From CAZIOH01 sp964540815 (lineage in GTDB: Bacteria > Myxococcota_A > Polyangia > Fen-1088): a stretch of DNA of 26,861 nucleotides. Positions 16,046 through 23,397 of this stretch are shown here, in pieces. The first letter of the stretch is position 1. Each line of letters begins with the position of its first letter. Made by a program: the position numbers and the translations under genes. The DNA is taken from NCBI GenBank assembly GCA_964540815.1, contig CAZIOH010000096.1, forward strand, positions 1 through 26,861, written 5' to 3'. The notes beneath the pieces are model-generated. The model was not told where the DNA came from, searched no databases, and saw only the letters and a program-made list of their open reading frames with translations.

Positions 16046-16071
16046 CCTGGGGGCGCGTCTGTGCCCCCGGG
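16046..16071 (+). other. Hairpin in the REC-EAL leader
   Basis: Arms cctgggggc and gcccccggg can pair over nine positions (one G-T wobble) around an 8-nt loop, about 38 nt before the start codon. No U-tract follows, so it could be a leader structure or a weak terminator of the preceding gene. Confidence 0.35.
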
Positions 16072-16108
16072 ACCGGTTGTCCTGTCTTCACGAAGCGAGG
16101 ATCAACCG

Positions 16109-17308
16109 ATGACAACCGGCGCGCGTTCCCCCAGACCGACCGACGTTGACCCATGGTCGGAGGCGGACTCCCCGATTCGCGTGCTCCTGGTCGACGACGA
16201 GCCCGCGATCGCCCGGAGCCTCGGCAGATTGCTCGGCGACGCGGGAAACCAGGTGACCATCGCCCGCGACGGGGCCGAGGGGTTCAAGCTGGTCGAATCA
16301 ACCCGGTTCGACGTGATCATCAGCGACATCAGAATGCCTGGGCTCGACGGACTGGGTCTGCTGCGCGCCATTCGCGGCCGCGATCTGGACGTGCCCGTTG
16401 TGTTCATGACCGCCAGCCCCGATCTCCAGACGGCCATCCAGGCCGTCGAGCATGGCGCGTTCAGGTACTTGCTCAAGCCCTTCGACGGAAGAGAGCTGGT
16501 GGCCCTGGCGGCGCGGGCCGGGCGCTTGCATCGCATGGTCCTGCTCAGCCGACAGGCAACCGATGCCCTGGCGGGCAACCTCGAGGAGGATCGCAAGGAT
16601 CTCGAGGCCCGATTCACCCTGGCGCTCGATGGGATCCGCATGGCGATGCAGCCGATCCTGTCATGGCACACCCGCACGGTCTTTGGATACGAGGCGCTGT
16701 TGCGCACCAGCGAGCCCAGCCTGCAGAGTCCGGTCGATTTCGTGGACGCCGCCGTGCGGCTGAATCGGACCGCCGAGCTTGGTCGCCGGATCCGGCGAAA
16801 GATCGCCGACCAGCTGGTCGAGGCGCCGCCCCACATCAACCTGTTCGTCAACCTTCACCCGTCCGAACTGGTGGATGACGAGCTGTCCGCCGAGGATGGC
16901 GCGCTGGCGGGCTTCGCGCAGCGGGTGGTCCTGGAGGTGACGGAGCGCGCGGGGCTGGACCAGGTCGCGGGCCTTCCGGCGGCGTTGTTGCGCCTGCGGG
17001 CCCTCGGATATCGCATTGCGCTCGACGATCTGGGGGCCGGCTACGCCGGCCTGTGCAGCTTCGCGCAGCTCGAGCCGGAGATCGTCAAGATCGACATCTC
17101 CCTTGTGCATGGGATCCATGAGTCGCCCGTGAAGCAGAAGCTCTTTCGATCGTTCACCAGTCTGTGTCGGGAGATGAGCACGGAGATCGTGGCCGAAGGG
17201 GTCGAATTGGTGGAGGAGCGAGACTGCCTGAATGATCTGGGAGGAGATCTCTATCAAGGATTCTTGTTTGCCCGTCCCGGGCCGGGCTTTCCGTTGCCAG
17301 TGTTCTGA
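16109..17308 (+). CDS. Response regulator with REC and EAL domains (c-di-GMP phosphodiesterase)
   Basis: A 399-residue cytoplasmic protein. The receiver domain (about 22-140) has the acidic pocket D29/D30 (LLVDDEP), phospho-acceptor D73 in ISDIRMPGLDG, T101 in VFMTAS and K123 in LLKPFDG. After a short helical linker the EAL domain (about 170-395) shows YEALLR with E195, FVNLHPSEL, LEVTER, LDDLGAGYAGL, VKIDISLV, VAEGVE and YQGFLFARP. All metal- and substrate-binding positions of the EAL family appear to be present, with minor changes in loop 6 (DDLGAGYAGL instead of DDFGTGYSSL), so hydrolysis of cyclic di-GMP controlled by phosphorylation is expected. The ATG at 16109 has GAGGAT 8 nt upstream. 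It faces the histidine kinase gene tail to tail with 11 bp between stops, making that kinase the likely partner. Confidence 0.95.
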   Translation: MTTGARSPRPTDVDPWSEADSPIRVLLVDDEPAIARSLGRLLGDAGNQVTIARDGAEGFKLVESTRFDVIISDIRMPGLDGLGLLRAIRGRDLDVPVVFMTASPDLQTAIQAVEHGAFRYLLKPFDGRELVALAARAGRLHRMVLLSRQATDALAGNLEEDRKDLEARFTLALDGIRMAMQPILSWHTRTVFGYEALLRTSEPSLQSPVDFVDAAVRLNRTAELGRRIRRKIADQLVEAPPHINLFVNLHPSELVDDELSAEDGALAGFAQRVVLEVTERAGLDQVAGLPAALLRLRALGYRIALDDLGAGYAGLCSFAQLEPEIVKIDISLVHGIHESPVKQKLFRSFTSLCREMSTEIVAEGVELVEERDCLNDLGGDLYQGFLFARPGPGFPLPVF

Positions 17309-17319
17309 GCTCCCGAGCG

Positions 17320-18615
17320 TCAGGCCATGCCATCGCCTCGGCCGACGGAGGTCGCCTGGAGCGCGATCAGGACCCGCCGTGGCAGCTGGATACGAAACTC
17401 GGTTGGCAGACCCTCGGTCTCCGTGAGCCAGATCCGCCCCCCCTGGCCCTCGGTCGCGAGTCGACAGAAGTAGAGCCCCAACCCCGGACGCCGGCGGGCG
17501 ATCTCGGAGCCCACCTGTCCGTGCTTGTCGAAGATGGCCTGACGCGCCTCGATTGCAATTGCCGCGCCCGAGTTGCCCACGCGAATCTCGAAGTCGTCGC
17601 CGAGCGCGAGCAAGCGGATCTCGATGCGTCCGCCGATGGGCGTGTGTCGAAGGGCGTTGTCGAGCACGTTCTCCAGCGTCCGTGTCAGCAGATCCACATC
17701 CACGGTGGCCGTGACCCCGGAGGATGGCACCACCACGATCGAGATGTCGTGCTCGCGGGCGAGGACCCGTCGCTCCTCGGCCAGGCGCTGGAGCAGGCCG
17801 AGCACGTCGAGCTCGGACACGGAAACGCGGAACGTCCCGTCCTCGAGGCGCGTGGCGTCGACCAGATTCGACAACAGCCGCAGCATCCGGTGCACCGCGG
17901 TCTGCGAATCCTGCAGCGCCTGCCGGCGGTCCGTGGTGCCCTCGAAGCCCTTCAGGATGTAGTCGTAGTTCGCGAGGACCACCGACAGCGGATTGTTGAG
18001 ATCGTGAACCAGCATGGTGGCGAGCTCGTCCTTGAACCGGCCGAGCTCGATCAGCGTGTGGTTCCTGGCCGTCGATGCGCGAAGCTGCAGCTCGCGACTG
18101 CTCGCCGCGTCCTCGAGCCGCCTGAGCGATTCGACCAGTCCCTGCACCATCCGGGTGCTGTCGGTGATGTCCCGGGCGGAGCCGTAGATGAGCCCCTCGG
18201 CGGGACAGGGCGTTTCGCTGCAGGCCAGCCATCGATACGCCCCATCCTTGCATCGGAACCGGTGGGTGAAACGAAACACCGAGTGGCCCCCGCGGATCTC
18301 GTTGGCCTGGTCGGTGGCCTGGGCGCGCTCGTCGGGGTGCACGAGATCGAGACAGGGGGTGGCGCAAAGCTCGTCCACCGAATAGCCCAGCGTCTCCTCC
18401 CAGGCGGGGTTCAACAACTTGAAGTAGCCGTCGAATCCCGCGATGGACATCATGCCCGGCGACAGCGCGAAGAAGCGGTCGATGGCCGCGGCGTCCAGCC
18501 TGGCGGCCCCGAGCCGGTGATTCGCCGCCGACGCCGCGGACGACGACGATGACGGCGGCAGCGAGAGCGGCCGTCGGCGCTCGATCCGGGAGAGTCGCGG
18601 AGCTTGGGCCTTCAT
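17320..18615 (-). CDS. Soluble PAS-domain sensor histidine kinase
   Basis: A 431-residue cytoplasmic kinase without membrane segments. A Ser/Ala-rich N-terminus is followed by one PAS domain (about 42-155; FFALSPGMMSIAGFDGYFKLLNPAWEETLGYS, closing IYGSARDIT), a helical linker, and a HisKA H-box with phospho-acceptor H204 in MLVHDLNNPLS. A HATPase domain has N-box LENVLDNALRHTP and G2 GLGLYFCR. The G1 box reads VGNSGAAI instead of D.G.G; a similar N.G..I form is seen in other histidine kinases, so ATP binding is still likely. The PAS could bind a small ligand or cofactor but no heme- or flavin-specific residue stands out. The ATG at 18615 is chosen because upstream sequence (to a GTG at 18738) is Arg-rich and not protein-like; the ribosome site is weak. 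Convergent with the REC-EAL regulator. Confidence 0.93.
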   Translation of the reverse strand: MKAQAPRLSRIERRRPLSLPPSSSSSAASAANHRLGAARLDAAAIDRFFALSPGMMSIAGFDGYFKLLNPAWEETLGYSVDELCATPCLDLVHPDERAQATDQANEIRGGHSVFRFTHRFRCKDGAYRWLACSETPCPAEGLIYGSARDITDSTRMVQGLVESLRRLEDAASSRELQLRASTARNHTLIELGRFKDELATMLVHDLNNPLSVVLANYDYILKGFEGTTDRRQALQDSQTAVHRMLRLLSNLVDATRLEDGTFRVSVSELDVLGLLQRLAEERRVLAREHDISIVVVPSSGVTATVDVDLLTRTLENVLDNALRHTPIGGRIEIRLLALGDDFEIRVGNSGAAIAIEARQAIFDKHGQVGSEIARRRPGLGLYFCRLATEGQGGRIWLTETEGLPTEFRIQLPRRVLIALQATSVGRGDGMA

Positions 18616-18798
18616 CCGCGCGTCCCGCCGCCAGGAGACCCACGAGTCTGTGTCTTCGATTCCATGACTCCTTCGCCGCCGGCCTTCCAGCTTGGCCTGA
18701 GGCCCGCACACGCGACGGGTGTACCTCGGCGTCTCCACATCGACCCGATCGGGAGAGAACTTGAGCAGGACCTTGCCTTCGTCATGAGCGCCGGCACC

Positions 18799-18818
18799 TG
18801 GTTACTCCGAGGTAACCA
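18799..18818. promoter_or_regulatory. 20-bp inverted repeat, candidate operator
   Basis: TGGTTAC and GTAACCA form a perfect 7-bp inverted repeat around a 6-bp centre. The size and symmetry suit a dimeric regulator of the LacI, TetR or GntR kind. It lies 150 bp upstream of the chosen GH144 start, next to the hexamer array. The cognate regulator is not in the window. Confidence 0.45.
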
Positions 18819-18825
18819 TCACCAC

Positions 18826-18863
18826 GACGTCACGCGCACGTCCGTGCACGTCTCGCGCACGTC
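18826..18863 (+). repeat. Helically phased CACGTC repeats upstream of GH144 gene
   Basis: GACGTC at 18826 and CACGTC at 18837, 18847 and 18858 recur with spacing 11, 10 and 11 bp. Longer context also repeats: ACGTCACGCG at 18827 and 18859, CGCGCACGTC at 18833 and 18854. Spacing near 10.5 bp puts all copies on one DNA face, as in activator-binding arrays. Confidence 0.5.
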
Positions 18864-18968
18864 ACGCGAGGCGGGCGACCGCCAGCAGCGGTGTCGACGA
18901 CGCGCGACCATCTCGATCAGGCGGCGAATTCCCTTGAATCAGACGAATCGCGGCTTACCTTCTACCGA

Positions 18969-20561
18969 GTGGTACGCAGTTCGAGCGGCCGAAGGCTTGC
19001 CGGCCCTTGCCGGTGGCTCCTCGCCCTCCTGACGGCGCTGTCCTTCGCCAGCCGCGCTCAGGCTCCGAGGACCGCCTGTGCGAGCCCTGCCGCCTTCGAG
19101 CTCTCCGGCGACCAGCAGCACTTCCTGGATCGCCTTCAGCACGACACCTTCGCCTTCTTCTGGGATGCGTCGGCGAGCGCGCACGGGCTCACGTCGGATC
19201 GCTTTCCCGGGCTCGACATCTCCAGCGTCGCGGCGGTCGGCTTCGCGCTCACGTCCTATCCGATCGCGGTGGAGAAGGGCTGGATCACCCGCGCCCAGGC
19301 GGCGCGGCGAACGCTGTCCACGTTGCGGTTCCTGTGGCGCGCCCCGCAGGGACCGGGGCCCGGAGGGGTGACCGGCTACAAGGGGTTCTTCTATCACTTC
19401 CTCGATGCGCGAACCGGATATCGCTCGGCCGGCTCGGAGCTGTCGACCATCGACACGGCCCTGCTCATGGCCGGGGTGCTCTCGTGCCAGGCCTTCTTCG
19501 ATCGCAGCGACGCGACCGAGACCACCATCCGCTCCCTCGCCGATCGGCTCTACCTCCGGGTCGACTGGGCCTGGGCGTCGTCCAGCAAGCATCCCCAGCT
19601 GCTCAGCATGGGCTGGACCCCGGAGCACGGGCAGCTCGACGTCGACTGGCAGGGATACAACGAGGCCATGATCCTCTACCTGCTCGCGCTCGGCTCGCCC
19701 ACCCACCCCATCGACTCACACGCGTGGGAGGCGTGGACCTCGACCTATCGATGGGAGGCGTCCGACGGGTTTCCGCGGGTGGCCTTCGACCCGCTGTTCG
19801 GCCACCAATATACCCACGTCTGGATCGACTTCCGTGGAATCCAGGACCCCTACATGCGGGCGAAGGGCATCGATTACTTCATCAACTCGACGCGGGCGAC
19901 GTACGCCAATCGGGCCTACTGCATCGCAAACCCAGCCAAGTGGGCCGGATATGGCGAGACCGTCTGGGGCCTGACCGCCTCGGACGGCCCCCTCCAGCGG
20001 GTGGGTGGCGCCGACGGAGCCGCTCCCGACGAACCCTTCCACGCGTACTGGGCCCGCGGGGCTGGACCGGACCGCCGGGACGATGGAACCATTGCGGTGA
20101 CCGCAGCCGGGGGCTCGGTGCCGTTCGCGCCGGAGCTGGCGATCCCGACCCTCGTCGAGTTCCGCTCCCGGTTCGGCGAGCGCCTCTACGGAAAGTACGG
20201 CTTCAAGGACGCGTTCAATCTCTCCTTCGCGGACGGCCCCTCGGCCAAGCCGGGTTGGTTCGACGACCAGTACGTGGCGATCGACCAGGGGCCAATCCTG
20301 CTCATGATCGAGAACTTCCGGACCGGTCGGATCTGGAGCCTCATGAAGACCAACCCCTATCTCCGGGCAGGCCTGGTGAGCGCGGGATTCACCGGGGGCT
20401 GGCTCGATGGCGGGGTGGCGGGGCTGGTGTCGAGCGCGACGTCGAGCCTTGGGGAAGCCCCGCCGACCGCGAACGCGCCCCCGCCCCCGACGCGCCTTCC
20501 TGCGAGTCCCCGCCCGCCGGAGCGGCCCGCGATGCGGCCCGCTCCGGCTCCAGTTCGATAG
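18969..20561 (+). CDS. GH144 endo-beta-1,2-glucanase-like protein (glycoamylase-like domain)
   Basis: An exported protein of about 530 residues. A Sec signal (RRLAGPCRWLLALLTALSFASRAQA) precedes an (alpha/alpha)6 glycoamylase-like domain starting at LDRLQHDTFAFFWD. Family marks in order: SVAAVGFALTSYPI, GFFYHFLDARTG, ELSTIDTALLMAGVL, GYNEAMILYLLALGSPTHPI, HQYTHVWIDFRGIQD, NRAYCIANP, and YGETVWGLTASDG. Near the end are YGKYGFKDAFNLSF and AIDQGPILLMIENFRTGRIWSLMK. GH144 members characterised in Chitinophaga and Bacteroides are endo-beta-1,2-glucanases and often sit beside a GH3 beta-glucosidase, as here. The last 40 residues are Pro/Ala-rich and not part of the domain. The start is uncertain: a GTG at 18969 gives a normal signal peptide, whereas a GTG at 18891 adds 26 residues; neither has a clear ribosome site. 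Periplasmic or surface location is inferred. Confidence 0.9.
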   Translation: MVRSSSGRRLAGPCRWLLALLTALSFASRAQAPRTACASPAAFELSGDQQHFLDRLQHDTFAFFWDASASAHGLTSDRFPGLDISSVAAVGFALTSYPIAVEKGWITRAQAARRTLSTLRFLWRAPQGPGPGGVTGYKGFFYHFLDARTGYRSAGSELSTIDTALLMAGVLSCQAFFDRSDATETTIRSLADRLYLRVDWAWASSSKHPQLLSMGWTPEHGQLDVDWQGYNEAMILYLLALGSPTHPIDSHAWEAWTSTYRWEASDGFPRVAFDPLFGHQYTHVWIDFRGIQDPYMRAKGIDYFINSTRATYANRAYCIANPAKWAGYGETVWGLTASDGPLQRVGGADGAAPDEPFHAYWARGAGPDRRDDGTIAVTAAGGSVPFAPELAIPTLVEFRSRFGERLYGKYGFKDAFNLSFADGPSAKPGWFDDQYVAIDQGPILLMIENFRTGRIWSLMKTNPYLRAGLVSAGFTGGWLDGGVAGLVSSATSSLGEAPPTANAPPPPTRLPASPRPPERPAMRPAPAPVR

Positions 20562-20637
20562 CGTTCCTCCCTCGGCGGCGCACCGTCGTCGCTCTTTCGC
20601 GAGAGGAGCACAGCACACGGGCTGGGACGTGCGGAAG

Positions 20638-20651
20638 CGGCCGACCGGCCG
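20638..20651. terminator. Possible terminator hairpin between convergent genes
   Basis: CGGCCG and CGGCCG arms around AC form a 6-bp GC hairpin 3 nt beyond the stop of the small Lys-rich gene and in the gap after the GH144 stop. There is no T-run on either strand, so support is limited to position and symmetry. Confidence 0.3.
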
Positions 20652-20654
20652 GGC

Positions 20655-20840
20655 CTACTTCTCGGTCTTCTTCTCGGCCTTGTCCCCCGAAGGGGTCTCG
20701 GCCTTGTCGGCCTTCTTGGCCTTCTTCTCTTTCTTGTCGCCCTCGGCGGCGGCCGGCACGGGGTCGGCTGCCTTCGCGACGGTCCAAGAGACGGGGAGCA
20801 GGACAGCCATGGCGACGAATACGGTGCGGACGAGCTTCAT
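20655..20840 (-). CDS. Small secreted Lys/Ala-rich protein of unknown function
   Basis: A 61-residue precursor. A clear Sec signal peptide (MKLVRTVFVAMAVLLPVSWTV, cleavage likely after AKA at about 24) leaves a mature peptide of about 37 residues. The mature part is almost only Lys, Ala, Glu, Asp and Pro, with KKEKKAKKADKAE as the core and a net positive charge. The ribosome site AAGGAG is 7 nt before the ATG and a candidate promoter lies just upstream, so expression is well supported. It sits 121 bp beyond the bglX stop on the same strand and is convergent with the GH144 gene. No family is recognised. The mature part is probably disordered; binding to anionic envelope glycans or nucleic acid is only speculation. 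Confidence 0.7.
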   Translation of the reverse strand: MKLVRTVFVAMAVLLPVSWTVAKAADPVPAAAEGDKKEKKAKKADKAETPSGDKAEKKTEK

Positions 20841-20877
20841 TTGCGATCTCCTTGGTTGAGGTTTGGACCGCAGTGAG

Positions 20878-20905
20878 ATTAGTCACATTGTTTCGCGTAT
20901 ATCAA
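20878..20905 (-). promoter_or_regulatory. Candidate promoter of the small Lys-rich gene
   Basis: On the minus strand TTGATA (20900-20905) and ACTAAT (20878-20883) are 16 bp apart, matching five and four of six sigma-70 positions, in a locally A/T-rich stretch unusual for this window. The start point would be near 20870, giving a leader of about 30 nt. Confidence 0.4.
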
Positions 20906-20961
20906 GGGCAAGGCCAAGGGGGATCGTGTGTGCGGCGTCGGTCTTCCAACCGGGGACGCCG

Positions 20962-23295
20962 CTACGGCTCGATCAGCACGCGGGCCGGGACGCCCCGGGT
21001 CGAATCCGGCGCGATCCAGATGTCGAGGGTGGCCGGCTCCACGCGGCGGCGCATCTCGAGGTCCCAGAACGACAGCTCCTCCCAGGCGAGGGTGAACTCC
21101 ACCCGGCGGGTCTCGCCCGGTGCCAGCCGGACGCGCTCGAACCCCTGGAGCTCACGCACGGGCCGCGCGACGCTGGTGCCGCCGAGGCGGATGTAACACT
21201 GGACCACCTCCGTCCCGTCGCGGTCGCCGGAGTTCGTGATGCTGGCCCCGACGCGCACCGAGGCGCCGCCGCCACCACCGGCTCGGCGACGGATGGCGGC
21301 CGCGCTGACCTTCCCGGTGGGCACCTCGGCCGTGGTTGGCGAATAGGTGAAGGTCGTGTACGACAGGCCGTGGCCGAAGGGATAGAGCGGCGCATTGTCC
21401 TCGTCGATGTACCGGCTGGTGAAGCGGTACGCGGCCGCGATTCCCCCCGGCGATTGCATCGGCCTGCCCGTCGCGAGCGCGTCGTAGTAGAGCGGCTCCT
21501 GTCCCACCGCGCGTGGCCAGGTCGCCGTCAGACGTCCGGAAGGCGAGACGTCCCCGAAGAGCATCCGCACCAGCGCGGGACCCGCCTCCACACCGGGGAA
21601 CCAGGCCGCGACGATGGCGGAGGCGTGCTCGGCCGCCCATCCGATGGTGAGCGGACGCCCGCTGAAGAGCACCACCACCACAGGCTTGCCGGCGGCATGG
21701 ACCGCTTCGAGCAGGCCCTGCTGCTCTCCGTCGAGGTCGAGGTGGGCGCGCGATGCGGCCTCGCCGGTTCGATCGGCCTTCTCACCGAGCGCCAGGATCA
21801 CCACGTCGGCGCCCCGGGCTTGCTGGACAGCCTCGGCGAAGCCGGCACGGTCGTGGCCCAGGATCTCGGCGCCCTTGGCGTAGAGCATCGTCATCCCGGC
21901 CTCGGCCGCGCGCGCCGCCAGCGCCGTCCGCAGAGTGACCACGTCGGCGGGGATCCCCTGGGCGCTCCAGCAGCCGAGCATGTCCTCCGCGCTGTCCGCC
22001 AGCGGACCGATGAGCGCGAGGGTGCGGCCGCGGGTCGACCGCAGCGGCAACACCGGGGCGCGCTCGTCGCGCCAGGGGGCGTTCTTGAGCAGAACGAACG
22101 ACTCCTCGGCGGCCCGCCGCGCCAAGGCACGCGATTCGCGTGATAGCCCGGATTTGGTCGACGTGCGGGTGCCCTGCTGACCCCCGTCGTCCGCAGGCGC
22201 ATAGGGACGCTCGAAGAGCCCGAGGTCGAGCTTCAGGCGCAGGACCCTGCGGACGGCGTGGTCGAGCTCGCTCGGGGATACGACGCCCGACCTGACCAGA
22301 CGGGGCAACTCCGACAGGTAGAGGCCGCTCTCCATGTCCATGTCGACCCCGGCCAGGAAGGACTTGCGCGCGGCCACCGCGCCCGACGCGGCGGTCCCGT
22401 GCAAGATGGTCTCCCCGATCGCCCCCCAGTCGCTCACGACGACGCCCCCGAACCCCCATTCCTTGCGCAGGATCGTGCGGAGCGTGCCGGGGTTGGCGCT
22501 GGCGGGCACGCCATCGAGGGCGTTGAAGGCGGACATGATCGTGCCGACGCCCGACGCGACGCTGGCCTGGAACGGAGCGAGGTAGATCTGCCGCAGGGTG
22601 CGCTCGGAGATCTCCGTGGTGTTGTAGTCGCGGCCCGCTTCCGCCGCGCCGTAACCGACGAAGTGCTTCGCGCAGGCGAGGATCGAGGTCGGCGCGTCGA
22701 GCCGGGTCCCCTGGTACCCGCGGACGTACGCGCGCGCGAAGGCCGACCCGAGGTACGGATCCTCGCCGGCGCTCTCGGCGATGCGGCCCCACCGTGCGTC
22801 GCGCGCGATGTCCACCATCGGCGAGAAGGTCCAGCGGATCCCCTCGGCCGCGGCCTCCTCGGCCGCCAGGTGCGAGAGCTCCTCGACCAGCCGCAGGTCC
22901 CAGGTGGCGGACAGACCGAGATTGACTGGAAAGATCGTGCGGAAGCCGTGGATCACGTCCAGGCCGAACAGCAGGGGGACGTGTAGCCTGGATCGCTCGA
23001 TCGCGATGCGCTGGTAGGCGTTCACCTGCTCGGCACGCGTTACATTCAGCAGACTTCCCATCTGGCCGGCCACTATCATGGTTTCGTAAGCGTTGCGGTC
23101 GGTGCCCGGACCGGTCGGCTGTCCGGCGGAGAACTGGTTGAGCTGGCCGCATTTTTCCTCGAGCGTCATCCGCCCGAGGATCCCCTCGACGCGCGCGTCG
23201 ACTGTGGTGTTTGGGGACCCCGGCGCCCGAAAGGGCGAGGCTTTGGCCGTGGCGAGCAGTGACGAGAGACAACACAGCGTCGACAGGAGCTTCAT
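20962..23295 (-). CDS. bglX: GH3 beta-glucosidase, BglX type, periplasmic
   Basis: A 777-residue exported beta-glucosidase, close to the 765 residues of E. coli BglX. A Sec signal (MKLLSTLCCLSSLLATAKA) is followed by the GH3 barrel from MTLEEKCGQLNQF. Marks include LLFGLDVIHGFRTIFPVNLGLS, WTFSPMVDIARDARWGR, SILACAKHFVGYGAAEAGRDYN, and the nucleophile D289 in VVVSDWGAI. The alpha/beta sandwich starts near ESFVLLKN, with LPLRSTRGRTLALIGPLADS, and contains VVVLFSGRPL. The fibronectin-III-like domain begins after YPFGHGLSYTTF and ends SFWDLEMRRRVEPATLDIWI. The frame stays open for 432 codons upstream, but that is the shadow of opgG; the ATG at 23295 is the only one with a signal peptide. GH3 enzymes paired with GH144 in Bacteroides act on beta-1,2-gluco-oligosaccharides, so this enzyme may do so too. 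It is divergent from opgG across 102 bp, in which no convincing promoter was seen. Confidence 0.94.
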   Translation of the reverse strand: MKLLSTLCCLSSLLATAKASPFRAPGSPNTTVDARVEGILGRMTLEEKCGQLNQFSAGQPTGPGTDRNAYETMIVAGQMGSLLNVTRAEQVNAYQRIAIERSRLHVPLLFGLDVIHGFRTIFPVNLGLSATWDLRLVEELSHLAAEEAAAEGIRWTFSPMVDIARDARWGRIAESAGEDPYLGSAFARAYVRGYQGTRLDAPTSILACAKHFVGYGAAEAGRDYNTTEISERTLRQIYLAPFQASVASGVGTIMSAFNALDGVPASANPGTLRTILRKEWGFGGVVVSDWGAIGETILHGTAASGAVAARKSFLAGVDMDMESGLYLSELPRLVRSGVVSPSELDHAVRRVLRLKLDLGLFERPYAPADDGGQQGTRTSTKSGLSRESRALARRAAEESFVLLKNAPWRDERAPVLPLRSTRGRTLALIGPLADSAEDMLGCWSAQGIPADVVTLRTALAARAAEAGMTMLYAKGAEILGHDRAGFAEAVQQARGADVVILALGEKADRTGEAASRAHLDLDGEQQGLLEAVHAAGKPVVVVLFSGRPLTIGWAAEHASAIVAAWFPGVEAGPALVRMLFGDVSPSGRLTATWPRAVGQEPLYYDALATGRPMQSPGGIAAAYRFTSRYIDEDNAPLYPFGHGLSYTTFTYSPTTAEVPTGKVSAAAIRRRAGGGGGASVRVGASITNSGDRDGTEVVQCYIRLGGTSVARPVRELQGFERVRLAPGETRRVEFTLAWEELSFWDLEMRRRVEPATLDIWIAPDSTRGVPARVLIEP

Positions 23296-23397
23296 TTCCG
23301 TAGTGATGCCGGATCCTGCGGCCAATGTCCCGGAGGAACGTTGATCGGAACGCGCGCTCGAGATGGCATGGATCTGGAATCCGGCGGGAGAAGCAAA

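Larger units (their letters stand above)
18616..18968. other. Divergent intergenic region between kinase and GH144 genes
   Basis: This 353-bp region holds no convincing gene. Its left part is the frame extension of the kinase; its right part contains an inverted repeat and a phased hexamer array, listed separately, which probably control the GH144 gene. No clear sigma-70 promoter was seen. Confidence 0.6.

Noticed and set aside
16046..16071. Rho-independent terminator before the REC-EAL gene
   Set aside because: The stem is stable but no U-run follows and it lies downstream of the likely promoter, so it is listed only as a leader hairpin.
18838..18868. CRISPR-like short repeats
   Set aside because: Units are only 6-10 bp with 10-11 bp spacing and no unique spacers of about 30 bp; they look like operator repeats.
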